From G965237725 sp965237725 (lineage in GTDB: Bacteria; Pseudomonadota; Gammaproteobacteria; Arenicellales; Poriferihabitantaceae): a stretch of 64,000 nt of DNA. Made by a program: the position numbers and the translations under genes. The notes below the pieces were generated by a model. The model searched no databases and had not been told where the DNA came from. It saw only the letters and a list, made by a program, of their open reading frames with translations. Below, in pieces: positions 36,672 through 45,722 of this stretch; the first letter of the stretch is position 1; every line of letters starts with the position of its first letter. The DNA lies in NCBI GenBank assembly GCA_965237725.1, contig OZ250151.1, positions 558,001 through 622,000 on the forward strand. Direction: 5' to 3'.

Positions 36672-36699
36672 TCCTGCTCCATTAGAGCCGGGGTCGATT

Positions 36700-37308
36700 T
36701 TAATCCAGGGTGGTAGCGCCGTAATAACGCCACATTAGCACCGCAACTGCGGTTCGATGTGGCGACCACTTCTCACTTAGTTCCCTGGTTAGCTCCTCGC
36801 CTGGTCGTTCTGGCAACTGATAATAGCGTTGCACCGCAACCTGTAAAGCAATATCTTTAGCCGGAAAAAAATCCCTTCGATCAAGGGCGAACATGGCATA
36901 AATTTCTGCAGACCACCTGCCCATTCCACGTATATTTGTAAGCTCATCGATAACGCCATTGTCTGATAGTGAATCCAGGGTTTCGAGCTGCAAATTTCCG
37001 TTTCTAACCATTTCGGCCAGTCCTTGAAGGTATTCAATTTTTTGTCGCGACAATCCACATTCGCGCAACGTCTCTGGGTCCCGGTTTAAAATTTTCCGAT
37101 AGGTTACCGCGCCACCACAAGATTTTTCCAGTTTCTTCCAGATTGCAGCTGCTGCCCGGGTGGACAATTGCTGGGCATTTATAATCTCAGCCAGGGTTGA
37201 GTACCCAGTTGCCCTGCTCCGCGGTTTTGGATATCCAATAGTATCAATGACAGTTCTTAACCCGGGATCAATTTTACAGGCATTATTCAGCTCAGATTTA
37301 AGGGACAT
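36700..37308 (-). CDS. AlkA-like DNA-3-methyladenine glycosylase (HhH-GPD)
   Basis: 202 residues, shorter than E. coli AlkA (282) because the N-terminal TBP-like domain is missing; this size is normal for Mag1/AlkA2-type enzymes. The helix-hairpin-helix is LTNIRGMGRWSAEIYAMFAL near residue 125, and the catalytic Asp is in FFPAKDIALQ, aligned with AlkA Asp238. It removes alkylated purines from DNA. No ada gene is adjacent. It is convergent with aapP and lies beside a MITE-like element upstream (37385-37571). Confidence 0.88.
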   Translation of the reverse strand: MSLKSELNNACKIDPGLRTVIDTIGYPKPRSRATGYSTLAEIINAQQLSTRAAAAIWKKLEKSCGGAVTYRKILNRDPETLRECGLSRQKIEYLQGLAEMVRNGNLQLETLDSLSDNGVIDELTNIRGMGRWSAEIYAMFALDRRDFFPAKDIALQVAVQRYYQLPERPGEELTRELSEKWSPHRTAVAVLMWRYYGATTLD

Positions 37309-37691
37309 ATGTTTTATTTTAATTTTAATAATTGGTAACGTCGTTCATTGATCAATTGAATTGATTTAAAATAGACGATAATTAGGAGCCTCTGATTAAA
37401 ACATGAACGGTCAATTTGAGTTCAAACCCAATTTATCGCGTGGCAATTTCTGCGTTGCAAAACTTCCCAATAGCCGTGCTATTGGGTGCGTTTCGCGCCT
37501 TGAACTTGATCATTTTCGCAGTGCCATTTGTAAGTGGCAACTTGATCCGCCCAGTTTCAATCAGAAGCTCCATAAAAACGAATCTGCCAAAATTCCGGAA
37601 TGTAATTGAGATATGCCAATCGTGCCATTATCATAACGTTACTTAAACCCTAATTTTGAGTTCTCTTAAAAACTGACCCAGGAATCGCCTA
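37309..37691. other. Intergenic region holding MITE-like copy B
   Basis: 383 bp between the divergent glycosylase and response-regulator genes. About half is the MITE-like element at 37385-37571. The short open frames across it (37403-37646) are readings of the element. Confidence 0.7.
37385..37571 (-). mobile_element. MITE-like element, copy B
   Basis: 187 bp. On the minus strand it aligns end to end with copies A and C. Ends read GGAGCCTCTGATTAAAAC and, at the other side, TCAGAAGCTCC. The centre is a perfect hairpin CCAATAGC-acg-GCTATTGG on the minus strand. No gene inside and no clear target duplication. It separates alkA from the two-component system and could affect either promoter. Confidence 0.85.
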
Positions 37692-38372
37692 ATGCGAATA
37701 CTCATAATCGAAGACGACGAAGCAACAGCTGCCTATGTACAAAAAGGATTAATGGAAGCCGGACACACCGCAGACATAGCTATTCAGGGCACCGAAGGCC
37801 TTTCAATGGCAACCAGCGAAAATTATCAGGCTCTGATCGTGGATCGAATGTTGCCTGAAATGGATGGTCTCACTGTCATATCAACCCTCCGCTCTCAAAA
37901 TAATCACACCCCAGCACTCATATTAAGTGCATTGGGCGACGTGGATGATCGAGTAGAGGGCTTAAAAGCAGGTGGGGACGATTACCTGACAAAACCCTTT
38001 GCATTTTCCGAGCTGCTGGCAAGGCTCGATGCCCTTGGCCGACGAACGGTAGCAGAAGCACAGGCAACCACATTGGTTGCCGGAGATTTAGTCATGGATT
38101 TACTCGGCCGCGAAGTGAAACGAGGTGAAACGGTAATCGATTTACAGCCAAGAGAATTCAGGCTCCTCGAATACTTGATGCGCCATAGTAATCAGGTTGT
38201 GACCCGAACGATGCTGCTTGAAAATGTATGGGATTATAATTTCGATCCTCAAACCAATGTGATTGACGTTCATATCAGTCGGTTGCGAGGCAAAATTGAT
38301 AAAAACTTTGACACACCACTACTGAATACGGTTCGTGGTGCGGGATATATTTTACGTGCGGCAAAAACATAG
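37692..38372 (+). CDS. OmpR-family response regulator
   Basis: 226 residues. The receiver domain has the acidic pair IIEDDEAT near residue 7, the phospho-acceptor Asp in LIVDRMLPEMDG near residue 52, and the conserved Lys in DDYLTKPFAFSEL near residue 102. A winged-helix DNA-binding domain follows (LQPREFRLLEYLMRHSNQVV, then VIDVHISRLRGKID and TVRGAGYIL). It overlaps the histidine kinase gene, its evident partner. The signal is unknown. Confidence 0.94.
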   Translation: MRILIIEDDEATAAYVQKGLMEAGHTADIAIQGTEGLSMATSENYQALIVDRMLPEMDGLTVISTLRSQNNHTPALILSALGDVDDRVEGLKAGGDDYLTKPFAFSELLARLDALGRRTVAEAQATTLVAGDLVMDLLGREVKRGETVIDLQPREFRLLEYLMRHSNQVVTRTMLLENVWDYNFDPQTNVIDVHISRLRGKIDKNFDTPLLNTVRGAGYILRAAKT

Positions 38373-39813
38373 CTTATTCCACAGCTATACTTTTAGACTG
38401 GCGTTGTTATACGCCATAATCTTTAGCACCTCGACACTTTTTTTATTTTATTTTTTCTACGTTTTCACTGCGTCATACATGACGCAGCAAATGGATAGCA
38501 CTATCCAGGCTGAGATACAGGGCCTGGCTGAACGTTATGACCAGGAAGGATTACAAGGATTAACTAAGCTGATAGCGGAACGAGTTGACCGTCAACAAGT
38601 TGCTGGAAATTCTATCTACTTGCTGACTACCTTCACACTGCAACCGCTAGTCGGCAACCTGGATAGATGGCCTAAAAATGCAGCGGTAACCAATGACTGG
38701 ATAGAATTTGCGCTGGAAGTCAACGAGCAAACCAGTGAAACCCATATTGCGCGTGCAAAAATATTCCGACTACCTGGAAAATATGGTTTACTCGTTGGGC
38801 GGGATGTCCATCAGTTAACCGAAGCGAAAAGAAGAATTATTCAGGCCCTAACCTGGGGGCTTGCTATTATGGTGCTATTGGCATTTGTCGGTGGACTGGT
38901 ATTAAGCAGAAGAACGGTACGAAAAATTGAACGCATAAACCAGACCACCCAAAGTATCATGTCGGGAGATCTATCGCGGCGAGTTCCGGTAACTGGTCGA
39001 AATGATGATTTTGATCAGGTGGCGGAAAATTTAAATCAAATGCTGGATCGTATTCAAATGTTAATGGATGATATTCGTAGAGTCTCGGACAACATCGCCC
39101 ATGACTTGCGTACCCCTCTTGCCCGGTTGCGGCAACATCTGGAAGCCGCACGACTCCAGGAGGAACCGTCATCGAAATCCGCAATTAATCTGGAAAAGTC
39201 AATTAAAGAAGCGGACTCCCTGTTAACTACATTTAATGCGCTGCTACGAATTGCCAGAATCGAAGCCCGACAGGTTAAGGCTGGATTTGCTGAGATCGAT
39301 TTTTATACCTTGCTGGAAGACGTCGTAGAATTTTATGAACCCCTGGTTGAAGAAAAAAATCAGACCCTGGAAACAACATTAGAAGCAAACATAAATTCTC
39401 AGGGTGACCAGCATCTGCTATTTCAGGCGATTGCGAATGTCCTCGAAAATGCCATCAAGTACACACCAGATAATGGAAACCTTTCAATTTCACTGATTCG
39501 ATTGAGTAGTGAACTTATCATTACAATCGCAGACAATGGCCCGGGAATTCCAGAATCAGAACGGGATAAGGTATTCAGACGATTTTACAGACTGGATCAG
39601 AGTCGAAGCAGCAGCGGTAATGGACTGGGATTGAGCATGGTATCAGCAGTAATTGCATTGCATAATGGAACCATAACCCTGGAAGACAATACACCTGGTT
39701 TGCGGACCATAATTCGCCTACCCCTTGTAGAACGGGGGGCCAATATTATTCCGATTATTGAAGCGGAGCCCGAGCTGAAATTACTGCCGGAAAAACAGGC
39801 TGCCCAACTCTAA
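38356..39813 (+). CDS. Sensor histidine kinase
   Basis: About 485 residues. The start is uncertain: only GTG codons are available (38335, 38338, 38356). I choose 38356, which leaves ten residues before the first membrane segment and overlaps the regulator gene by 17 bases. Two membrane segments flank a periplasmic sensor region of about 135 residues. A HAMP domain follows (TQSIMSGDLSRRVPVTGRND). The dimerisation box has the phospho-accepting His in SDNIAHDLRTPLARLR. The ATPase shows N box IANVLENAIKYTP, G1 IADNGPGIPE and G2 GNGLGLSMV. The partner is the response regulator just upstream. The periplasmic domain has no motif that names its ligand. Confidence 0.92.
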   Translation: MRQKHSLFHSYTFRLALLYAIIFSTSTLFLFYFFYVFTASYMTQQMDSTIQAEIQGLAERYDQEGLQGLTKLIAERVDRQQVAGNSIYLLTTFTLQPLVGNLDRWPKNAAVTNDWIEFALEVNEQTSETHIARAKIFRLPGKYGLLVGRDVHQLTEAKRRIIQALTWGLAIMVLLAFVGGLVLSRRTVRKIERINQTTQSIMSGDLSRRVPVTGRNDDFDQVAENLNQMLDRIQMLMDDIRRVSDNIAHDLRTPLARLRQHLEAARLQEEPSSKSAINLEKSIKEADSLLTTFNALLRIARIEARQVKAGFAEIDFYTLLEDVVEFYEPLVEEKNQTLETTLEANINSQGDQHLLFQAIANVLENAIKYTPDNGNLSISLIRLSSELIITIADNGPGIPESERDKVFRRFYRLDQSRSSSGNGLGLSMVSAVIALHNGTITLEDNTPGLRTIIRLPLVERGANIIPIIEAEPELKLLPEKQAAQL

Positions 39814-39882
39814 ATCCAGTGACCAGGACCTATAATGATTTCCCCTGAATGCGTGAACATTTAGTCCGATAAATAAAATAGT

Positions 39883-40911
39883 ATGAATACCTCAGACCAT
39901 TTTACTCCCGGGGCAAGAATGATTCTGGTTGGGGCTGGATTGGTTATACTCATTGCAGGGATTAAAAGCGCCAGTGGCATCGTCTCCCCCCTACTCATGG
40001 CGGTATTCGTATCCATCGTATGCACGCCTTCGTTGATGTGGCTGCAACGAAAACGCATCCCAACGGCCATTGCCCTTGTAATTATTCTTGCAATAGTTGG
40101 CCTCGTAGGGGCAGCTGTGTTTAGCTTGATCGCAAATTCACTGGATCAATTCAGCGACTCCCTACCGAGATATAAATTAAATCTTAGTGAGTTATATAAC
40201 CAGTTCAGCGACACAGCGCAGCGTTGGGGATATGCATTGCCACTGGATGGCATCTCAGAATACGCAAACCCCGATTCGCTGATAACACTTTTAAACTATA
40301 TGCTCAGTGGATTGAGCAATCTCCTGGCTGACGGACTGGTGGTATTCCTAGCCGTTTTATTTATCCTGACTGAAGTCGCAAATTTGCCTGACAAACTAAG
40401 GACTGCATTGAAAAACCCGGATGAATCCATGCAGCGCTTACAGATGTTCACAAACAAAGTCATTCACTATCTAGGACTAAAGGCCGCCACCAGCGCACTA
40501 ACCGCTGGCTGTGTCGCGGTACTTCTGTGGATACTGAACATTGATTATGTATTTTTGTGGGCAGTACTGGCTTTCTTTTTAAATTTCATACCCTATGTCG
40601 GATCTGTTTTAGCCGGGCTTCCTGCTGTAGTTCTGGCCATCGTCGATCATGGCCTGGTTTCCGCGTTGTGGGTATCCGTTGGCTACGTCGCAATAAATAT
40701 TATTGTTGGAAATATTATTGAAACCCGCTGGATGGGTGGAGGATTGAATCTTTCTTCGTTTGTAGTGTTCGTCTCGCTGATTTTCTGGGGCTGGGTACTG
40801 GGACCGGTTGGTATGTTTCTTTCGATCCCATTGACAATGTTGATAACCATTGCCCTGGAAAGCAGCGCGGAGTCCAATGGAATTGCCTACCTGATGCAAA
40901 ATAAAAAATAG
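39883..40911 (+). CDS. AI-2E/PerM-family membrane transporter
   Basis: 342 residues with about seven to eight membrane segments. The family pattern is seen in LLMAVFVSIVCTPSLMWLQRKRIPTAIALV near the start, a long amphipathic stretch of about 90 residues, and the C-terminal FLNFIPYVGSVLAGLPAVVLA and FWGWVLGPVGMFLSIPLTM. Family members include TqsA (autoinducer-2 export) and Na+/H+ antiporter-like proteins, so the substrate is open. It lies 69 bp after the histidine kinase on the same strand and may be co-transcribed with it. Confidence 0.85.
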   Translation: MNTSDHFTPGARMILVGAGLVILIAGIKSASGIVSPLLMAVFVSIVCTPSLMWLQRKRIPTAIALVIILAIVGLVGAAVFSLIANSLDQFSDSLPRYKLNLSELYNQFSDTAQRWGYALPLDGISEYANPDSLITLLNYMLSGLSNLLADGLVVFLAVLFILTEVANLPDKLRTALKNPDESMQRLQMFTNKVIHYLGLKAATSALTAGCVAVLLWILNIDYVFLWAVLAFFLNFIPYVGSVLAGLPAVVLAIVDHGLVSALWVSVGYVAINIIVGNIIETRWMGGGLNLSSFVVFVSLIFWGWVLGPVGMFLSIPLTMLITIALESSAESNGIAYLMQNKK

Positions 40912-40948
40912 TTAATCGAAAACAAACCTTGCAGTTCACGTTTCGATT

Positions 40949-41524
40949 TTATTCAATCCGAATTAAAGCTTCTTTTTTCTCATCGGGACTCTGAGTTACA
41001 GGAAAAACGATTTCGTTGCTGTCATTAACATCTCCCTTAGAACCAGAAGAAGGCAATTTTAATATCGAAGCAAGCTTGTCTTTATCCAGTTTAGAAAACT
41101 GATTTAGTCCAAACAAACCTAATCCAATCAATAACAGCGTAACCATGAGAACTCTAAAAATTTTCCCAAGTGGTCGGTTTTTTTTCCTGAGGGGTTTACT
41201 TTTTAGTTTTATAGAGGACTTAACAGAGGGTATTTCCGCAAGTTGCTCTGGCTCCAGAAGTACCCTTGCAATTACATCATCAGGATTTAATTCCAAAAGT
41301 TTAGCGTATGAGCGTATATATCCTTTAACAAAGGTATATCCCGGTAATTGACTGTACTCATCCTTTTCCAGGGCCGATATGGTATCGACGCTCAAATTTA
41401 GATTACCTGCGACATCCTCCAAACTCAGCTTCCAGCCAATTCGAGCGGAAGACAGGACATTCCCAGCAGTTTCAGTAAAAGTAAGTGGTTGAGGCTCAGC
41501 GGAAACCTGATCGTTCTCTACCAT
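40949..41524 (-). CDS. Short RodZ-like protein (HTH + one membrane segment)
   Basis: 191 residues. Residues about 17-80 form a HTH_25 Xre-type domain (LSSARIGWKLSLEDVAGNLNLSVDTIS, then FVKGYIRSYAKLLELNPDDV), the cytoplasmic MreB-binding part of RodZ. A basic stretch (KLKSKPLRKKNRPLGK) precedes one membrane segment near residues 135-153. Only about 40 residues remain outside, so the periplasmic DUF4115 domain of full RodZ (337 residues in E. coli) is missing. RodZ usually sits beside ispG; here it lies between the convergent transporter gene and pnp. It could be a RodZ-type shape protein with a reduced tail, or a separate membrane-bound regulator. Confidence 0.72.
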   Translation of the reverse strand: MVENDQVSAEPQPLTFTETAGNVLSSARIGWKLSLEDVAGNLNLSVDTISALEKDEYSQLPGYTFVKGYIRSYAKLLELNPDDVIARVLLEPEQLAEIPSVKSSIKLKSKPLRKKNRPLGKIFRVLMVTLLLIGLGLFGLNQFSKLDKDKLASILKLPSSGSKGDVNDSNEIVFPVTQSPDEKKEALIRIE

Positions 41525-41701
41525 CTTGGAATTACCATCTATTTTAGTTAGGTCTATGATGCAGCAATAATATTATTATTTGAAATCGATATGATTTTAA
41601 TCTGATTTTACAACGTTCAAGTATACGCATTAACCGGCTAATTTGTAAAAACCGTAAAAGATAATCAAAAAATTCGGTTTAACCTTCCCGCCTAGCAATC
41701 T

Positions 41702-43792
41702 TTATTTGCTTTCTTCAAGGGCTTTCATGCTTAATCGAACCCGACCTTGTTTATCAACTTCAAGCACTTTCACTTTAACCAGGTCTCCTTCTTTGAGCAC
41801 ATCACTAACCTGATTAACGCGTTCATTGGAAATTTGGGAAATGTGAACCAGACCGTCCCGACCAGGTAAAATGTTTACAAACGCACCAAAGTCCATTAAA
41901 CGTACAACCTTACCATCATAAACCGAATCAACTTCGACATCTGCTGTGATCTGCTCAATTCGTCGAATCGCCTCCTGAGCTGCAGCATTATCCGTTGAAG
42001 CGATTTTAATAGTGCCATCATCATCAATGTCGATACTAACCCCGGTTTCCTCGGACAAGGCACGAATAACCGAACCCCCTTTACCAATAACATCACGAAT
42101 TTTTTCCGGATTTATACTGATAGTGACAATACGCGGTGCGTATTCAGACATTTCTGATCTGGGCGCATCCAGCACCTTGTTCATTTCTTCCAAAATATGT
42201 AGTCGACCTTCTTTCGCCTGATCCAGAGCCTGTGACATGATTTCAGCAGTAATGCCATCAATTTTGATATCCATCTGTAACGCTGTGATTCCATCGCGGG
42301 TACCAGCAACTTTGAAATCCATATCACCGAGATGATCTTCGTCACCCAAAATATCGGTTAGTACTGCAAATTCTTCGTCTTCCTTGATCAGCCCCATGGC
42401 AACACCTGCCACTGGTGCCTTGGTAGCAACACCCGCATCCATTAGCGCCAGGCTTGTGCCACATACGCTGGCCATAGAACTGGAACCATTAGACTCGGTA
42501 ATTTCAGATACCACACGAATGGTATATGGAAACTCTTCCTGACTGGGAATGACTGCCTTAATCCCACGTTTCGCCAGACGACCGTGACCAATTTCACGGC
42601 GTTTCGGCGAACCCACTCGACCGGTTTCACCCACACAATAAGGTGGAAAATTGTAGTGCAACATAAAGGTATCCCGATAATCGCCTTCCAGTGCATCGAT
42701 CACCTGTGAATCCCGCTCGGTGCCTAAAGTTGCTACGACAATGGCCTGAGTTTCTCCTCGGGTAAATTTTGCCGAACCATGGGTTCGCGGCAATATGCCT
42801 GTTTCGATGCTGATCGGTCGCACGGTTTTAGTATCCCGGCCGTCAATTCTGGGATTGCCCGCAATAATTCGACCACGAACATACTTTTTCTCCAGGGATT
42901 TGAATTCTGATCCAACCAGTGCAGAATTATCTTCTTCTGCATCAGCTGGGCATAGCTCAGCCATCAAACTATCTTTGATCTCTCCCAGAGTCTGTTGGCG
43001 TTCTGCTTTGTCGGTAACTTGATAAGCGGTTTCAATTTTGTCTCCCACAAGCTCCGCTACTCGTGAAGCAAAAGCTTCATCATGCTCCGCGGGTTGCCAG
43101 TCCCATTTTTCCTTGCCGGCTTCCTGGCCAAGCTCCTTAACCGCGTTAATTACTGCCTGGCTTTGTTCATGACCGAACATGACTGCGCCAAGCATTTGTT
43201 CTTCGCTCAGCATATTCGCTTCTGATTCAACCATTAGCACGGCCTTTTCAGTTCCGGCAACCACAAGATCCAGAGCCGACTGCTCCGCAAGTGCCGTGGA
43301 GCTTGGATTCAGCACATACTCACCATCAACAAATCCAACGCGCGCCGCTCCCAGAGGACCATTAAAAGGAACACCCGCAATTTCGATTGCTGCTGAGGTC
43401 CCAATCAATGCCAAAATATCAGGCCTGATTTCAGGATCGATGGAAAGTACCGTAACAACAACTTGTACTTCGTTCATAAATCCCTTGGGGAATAGCGGAC
43501 GGACCGGGCGATCAATTAAACGGCATGTCAATATTCCATTTTCTGATGGCCTTCCTTCACGCTTAAAAAAACCGCCTGGTATTTTACCGGCGGCGTAGCT
43601 TCGTTCTTCATAGTCCACTGTCAATGGCAAAAAATCGTGGCCTTTATATTCTTTCCTGGCCACCACGGTGACCATAACCACCGTGTCACCCATACTGGCA
43701 ATGATTGCGCCATGGGCCTGTCTGGCCGTAGCTCCGGTTTCAAGTCGTACTTCGTGTTGACCGTACTGAAATGTTTTTACTACTTTATTCAC
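41702..43792 (-). CDS. pnp: Polyribonucleotide nucleotidyltransferase (PNPase)
   Basis: 696 residues if started at GTG 43790-43792, which fits E. coli PNPase (N-terminus VNKVVKTFQYGQH against MLNPIVRKFQYGQH) and has AGGAG ten bases upstream; a GTG at 43816 would add eight residues. Two RNase PH domains are joined by an alpha-helical domain. A KH domain (INPEKIRDVIGKGGSVIRAL) and an S1 domain (GAFVNILPGRDGLVHISQIS) follow. It degrades RNA phosphorolytically and is part of the degradosome. It follows rpsO, the classic arrangement. In E. coli pnp is autoregulated through its leader; whether the 123 bp gap here does so is not visible. Confidence 0.96.
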   Translation of the reverse strand: MNKVVKTFQYGQHEVRLETGATARQAHGAIIASMGDTVVMVTVVARKEYKGHDFLPLTVDYEERSYAAGKIPGGFFKREGRPSENGILTCRLIDRPVRPLFPKGFMNEVQVVVTVLSIDPEIRPDILALIGTSAAIEIAGVPFNGPLGAARVGFVDGEYVLNPSSTALAEQSALDLVVAGTEKAVLMVESEANMLSEEQMLGAVMFGHEQSQAVINAVKELGQEAGKEKWDWQPAEHDEAFASRVAELVGDKIETAYQVTDKAERQQTLGEIKDSLMAELCPADAEEDNSALVGSEFKSLEKKYVRGRIIAGNPRIDGRDTKTVRPISIETGILPRTHGSAKFTRGETQAIVVATLGTERDSQVIDALEGDYRDTFMLHYNFPPYCVGETGRVGSPKRREIGHGRLAKRGIKAVIPSQEEFPYTIRVVSEITESNGSSSMASVCGTSLALMDAGVATKAPVAGVAMGLIKEDEEFAVLTDILGDEDHLGDMDFKVAGTRDGITALQMDIKIDGITAEIMSQALDQAKEGRLHILEEMNKVLDAPRSEMSEYAPRIVTISINPEKIRDVIGKGGSVIRALSEETGVSIDIDDDGTIKIASTDNAAAQEAIRRIEQITADVEVDSVYDGKVVRLMDFGAFVNILPGRDGLVHISQISNERVNQVSDVLKEGDLVKVKVLEVDKQGRVRLSMKALEESK

Positions 43793-43915
43793 AATTAGGA
43801 TCTCCTGGTGCGGCACAATTAATATTCTTCATTAAATTTTAATTATACCGCTGTGTTAGTTTCGGTTTGTATGCTTACAATTGATTGGTTACTAAAGCGA
43901 TTTGAAACTAAGGGC

Positions 43916-44185
43916 TTACTTTCTAAGTCCAAGCTTGCCGATTAGCGCTCTGTAACGTTCGATATCTGTTTTTCTGAGATAGCTCAACAGCTTACGTCGA
44001 TGATTGACCAGCCTTAACAGGCCCTGACGGGAATGGTGGTCGTGGATGTGAGTTTTGAAATGATCAGATAAATCCTGAATCCGTGCGGTCATTAATGCAA
44101 CCTGTACTTCTGGAGATCCTGTGTCTCCCTCTTCGCGCTGGTGCTCTTTTACAACAGCCGCTTTATCTTTGGCAGTTAGGGCCAT
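43916..44185 (-). CDS. rpsO: 30S ribosomal protein S15
   Basis: 89 residues, exactly the usual length. The sequence ALTAKDKAAVVKEHQREEGD, then GSPEVQVALMTARIQDLSDH, then HHSRQGLLRLVNHRRKLLSYL is diagnostic. S15 binds 16S rRNA early in 30S assembly. Ribosome-binding site GAGGAAAATC precedes ATG 44183-44185. pnp follows. The upstream gene is the divergent asd; the truB-rbfA-infB block usually found upstream of rpsO in gammaproteobacteria is not here. Confidence 0.98.
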   Translation of the reverse strand: MALTAKDKAAVVKEHQREEGDTGSPEVQVALMTARIQDLSDHFKTHIHDHHSRQGLLRLVNHRRKLLSYLRKTDIERYRALIGKLGLRK

Positions 44186-44306
44186 GATTTTCCTCGTCTA
44201 AAAATTATTACCTGTGTCGAAGTAAAGACCTGCGCCAAAAGTCAAATTATGGCCCTTATGGCAAGACTAACCTCGATACACCGTATCCCAGCAATTGGGG
44301 CCGCGT

Positions 44307-44335
44307 ATTCTATAGAGCAAGCTGTTTATCTACAA
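44307..44335 (-). promoter_or_regulatory. Candidate sigma-70 promoter of rpsO-pnp
   Basis: On the minus strand, TTGTAG (44335-44330) and TAGAAT (44312-44307) are 17 bp apart. The predicted start would give an rpsO leader of about 110 bases. Confidence 0.5.
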
Positions 44336-44427
44336 GCAAAATTATCAGTTTTTTTAAGGATTTATTCGTCGAAATCAGTATAATTCGACGCCCGGAATTT
44401 ATCTCAAAAATAGTGAGAATTGCAGTG

Positions 44428-45549
44428 ATGAAATTAAATAGAGTTGGATTTGTTGGATGGCGTGGCATGGTGGGTTCAGTGCTGCTCCAAAGAATGATTG
44501 AAGAAGACGATTTTTCCATTATCGACGAGCCCATTTTCTATACCACCTCTCAAACTGGTCAGCCCGGACCTGACGTCGGTCGCGGCGCCCAACCCCTGGA
44601 ATCAGCGACAGATATTGAATCCCTCGCAAAACTCGATGCAATCGTAAGCTGTCAGGGTGGAGACTACACTACTGAAGTTCACTCAAAACTACGCAGCCAG
44701 GGCTGGAATGGTTATTGGATAGACGCAGCGTCAACTTTACGTATGGCACCCCAGGCTACAATTATCCTTGACCCGGTGAATATGCCTGTGATCGAACAAG
44801 GCCTCGCTAATGGGCAAAAAGATTTTATCGGCGGAAATTGCACGGTAGCCCTGATGTTGATGGCGCTGGACGGATTGCTCAACGCTGACCTGGTTGAATG
44901 GATCTCGGTTTCCACCTACCAGGCAATTTCAGGTGGTGGTGCCAAACAAATGCGCGAACTGGTTGAGCAAATGGGTGTAGTCAATAGTGCTGCCGCTGAA
45001 TTGCTGGCCGACCCCGTAAGCTCTATTCTGGACATCGATAAAGTTGTGATCGACACCATTCGATCGGATCAACTGCCAATCAATGAAATCGGCTATCCAT
45101 TAGCAGGAAATTTATTGCCCTGGATAAATAAAGACTTGGACACAGGTACAAGCGGCGAAGAATGGAAAGGTTCTGTTGAAACCAACAAAATTCTGGGTCG
45201 GGATGCGAAACCCATACCCATAGAAAGCACCTGCATACGAATCGGAACCATGCGTTGTCACAGCCAGGCGCTCACTATCAAGATGAATCAGGATTTGCCC
45301 TTAGACGAAATCGAACAGATTTTCGATCAGGCCAATGACTGGGTAACCGTGGTGGATAATACACGGGAGGCATCCCTGACAAAACTGACTCCAGCATTCG
45401 CCAGCGGCACGCTGAATATCCCTGTTGGACGGATACGCAAACTGAGTATGGGCGGAAAATACATTTCTGCATTTACCGTGGGCGATCAACTCTTATGGGG
45501 TGCATCGGAACCATTGCGACGAATGCTCAGAATATTGGATCAGGCATAA
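44428..45549 (+). CDS. asd: Aspartate-semialdehyde dehydrogenase
   Basis: 373 residues from ATG 44428 (a GTG at 44413 would add five). The start MKLNRVGFVGWRGMVGSVLL matches E. coli Asd (MKNVGFIGWRGMVGSVL) and holds the NADP-binding motif. The catalytic Cys is in FIGGNCTVALMLMAL near residue 136. It reduces aspartyl phosphate to the semialdehyde, the branch point to lysine/diaminopimelate, threonine and methionine. It is divergent from rpsO and stands alone on its strand; a TATAAT at 44379 may be its -10. Confidence 0.96.
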   Translation: MKLNRVGFVGWRGMVGSVLLQRMIEEDDFSIIDEPIFYTTSQTGQPGPDVGRGAQPLESATDIESLAKLDAIVSCQGGDYTTEVHSKLRSQGWNGYWIDAASTLRMAPQATIILDPVNMPVIEQGLANGQKDFIGGNCTVALMLMALDGLLNADLVEWISVSTYQAISGGGAKQMRELVEQMGVVNSAAAELLADPVSSILDIDKVVIDTIRSDQLPINEIGYPLAGNLLPWINKDLDTGTSGEEWKGSVETNKILGRDAKPIPIESTCIRIGTMRCHSQALTIKMNQDLPLDEIEQIFDQANDWVTVVDNTREASLTKLTPAFASGTLNIPVGRIRKLSMGGKYISAFTVGDQLLWGASEPLRRMLRILDQA

Positions 45550-45722
45550 TCAATCTTTGGGTTGTAATCACCCATACTGAAAAGCATTTGATTCATCGTT
45601 GGTTAATCCTTAATGTTGTAATTTCCTCATTTTGTAATTAATTGACGCTTTTGTGATCACGATATCATTAAAATTGTAAGAACATTCACTACTCCAATTT
45701 TTCGGTGGAATAATTTTACTGA

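Noticed and set aside
37403..37646. Two short plus-strand frames before the response regulator.
   Set aside because: They lie inside MITE-like copy B and are not conserved in the other copies.
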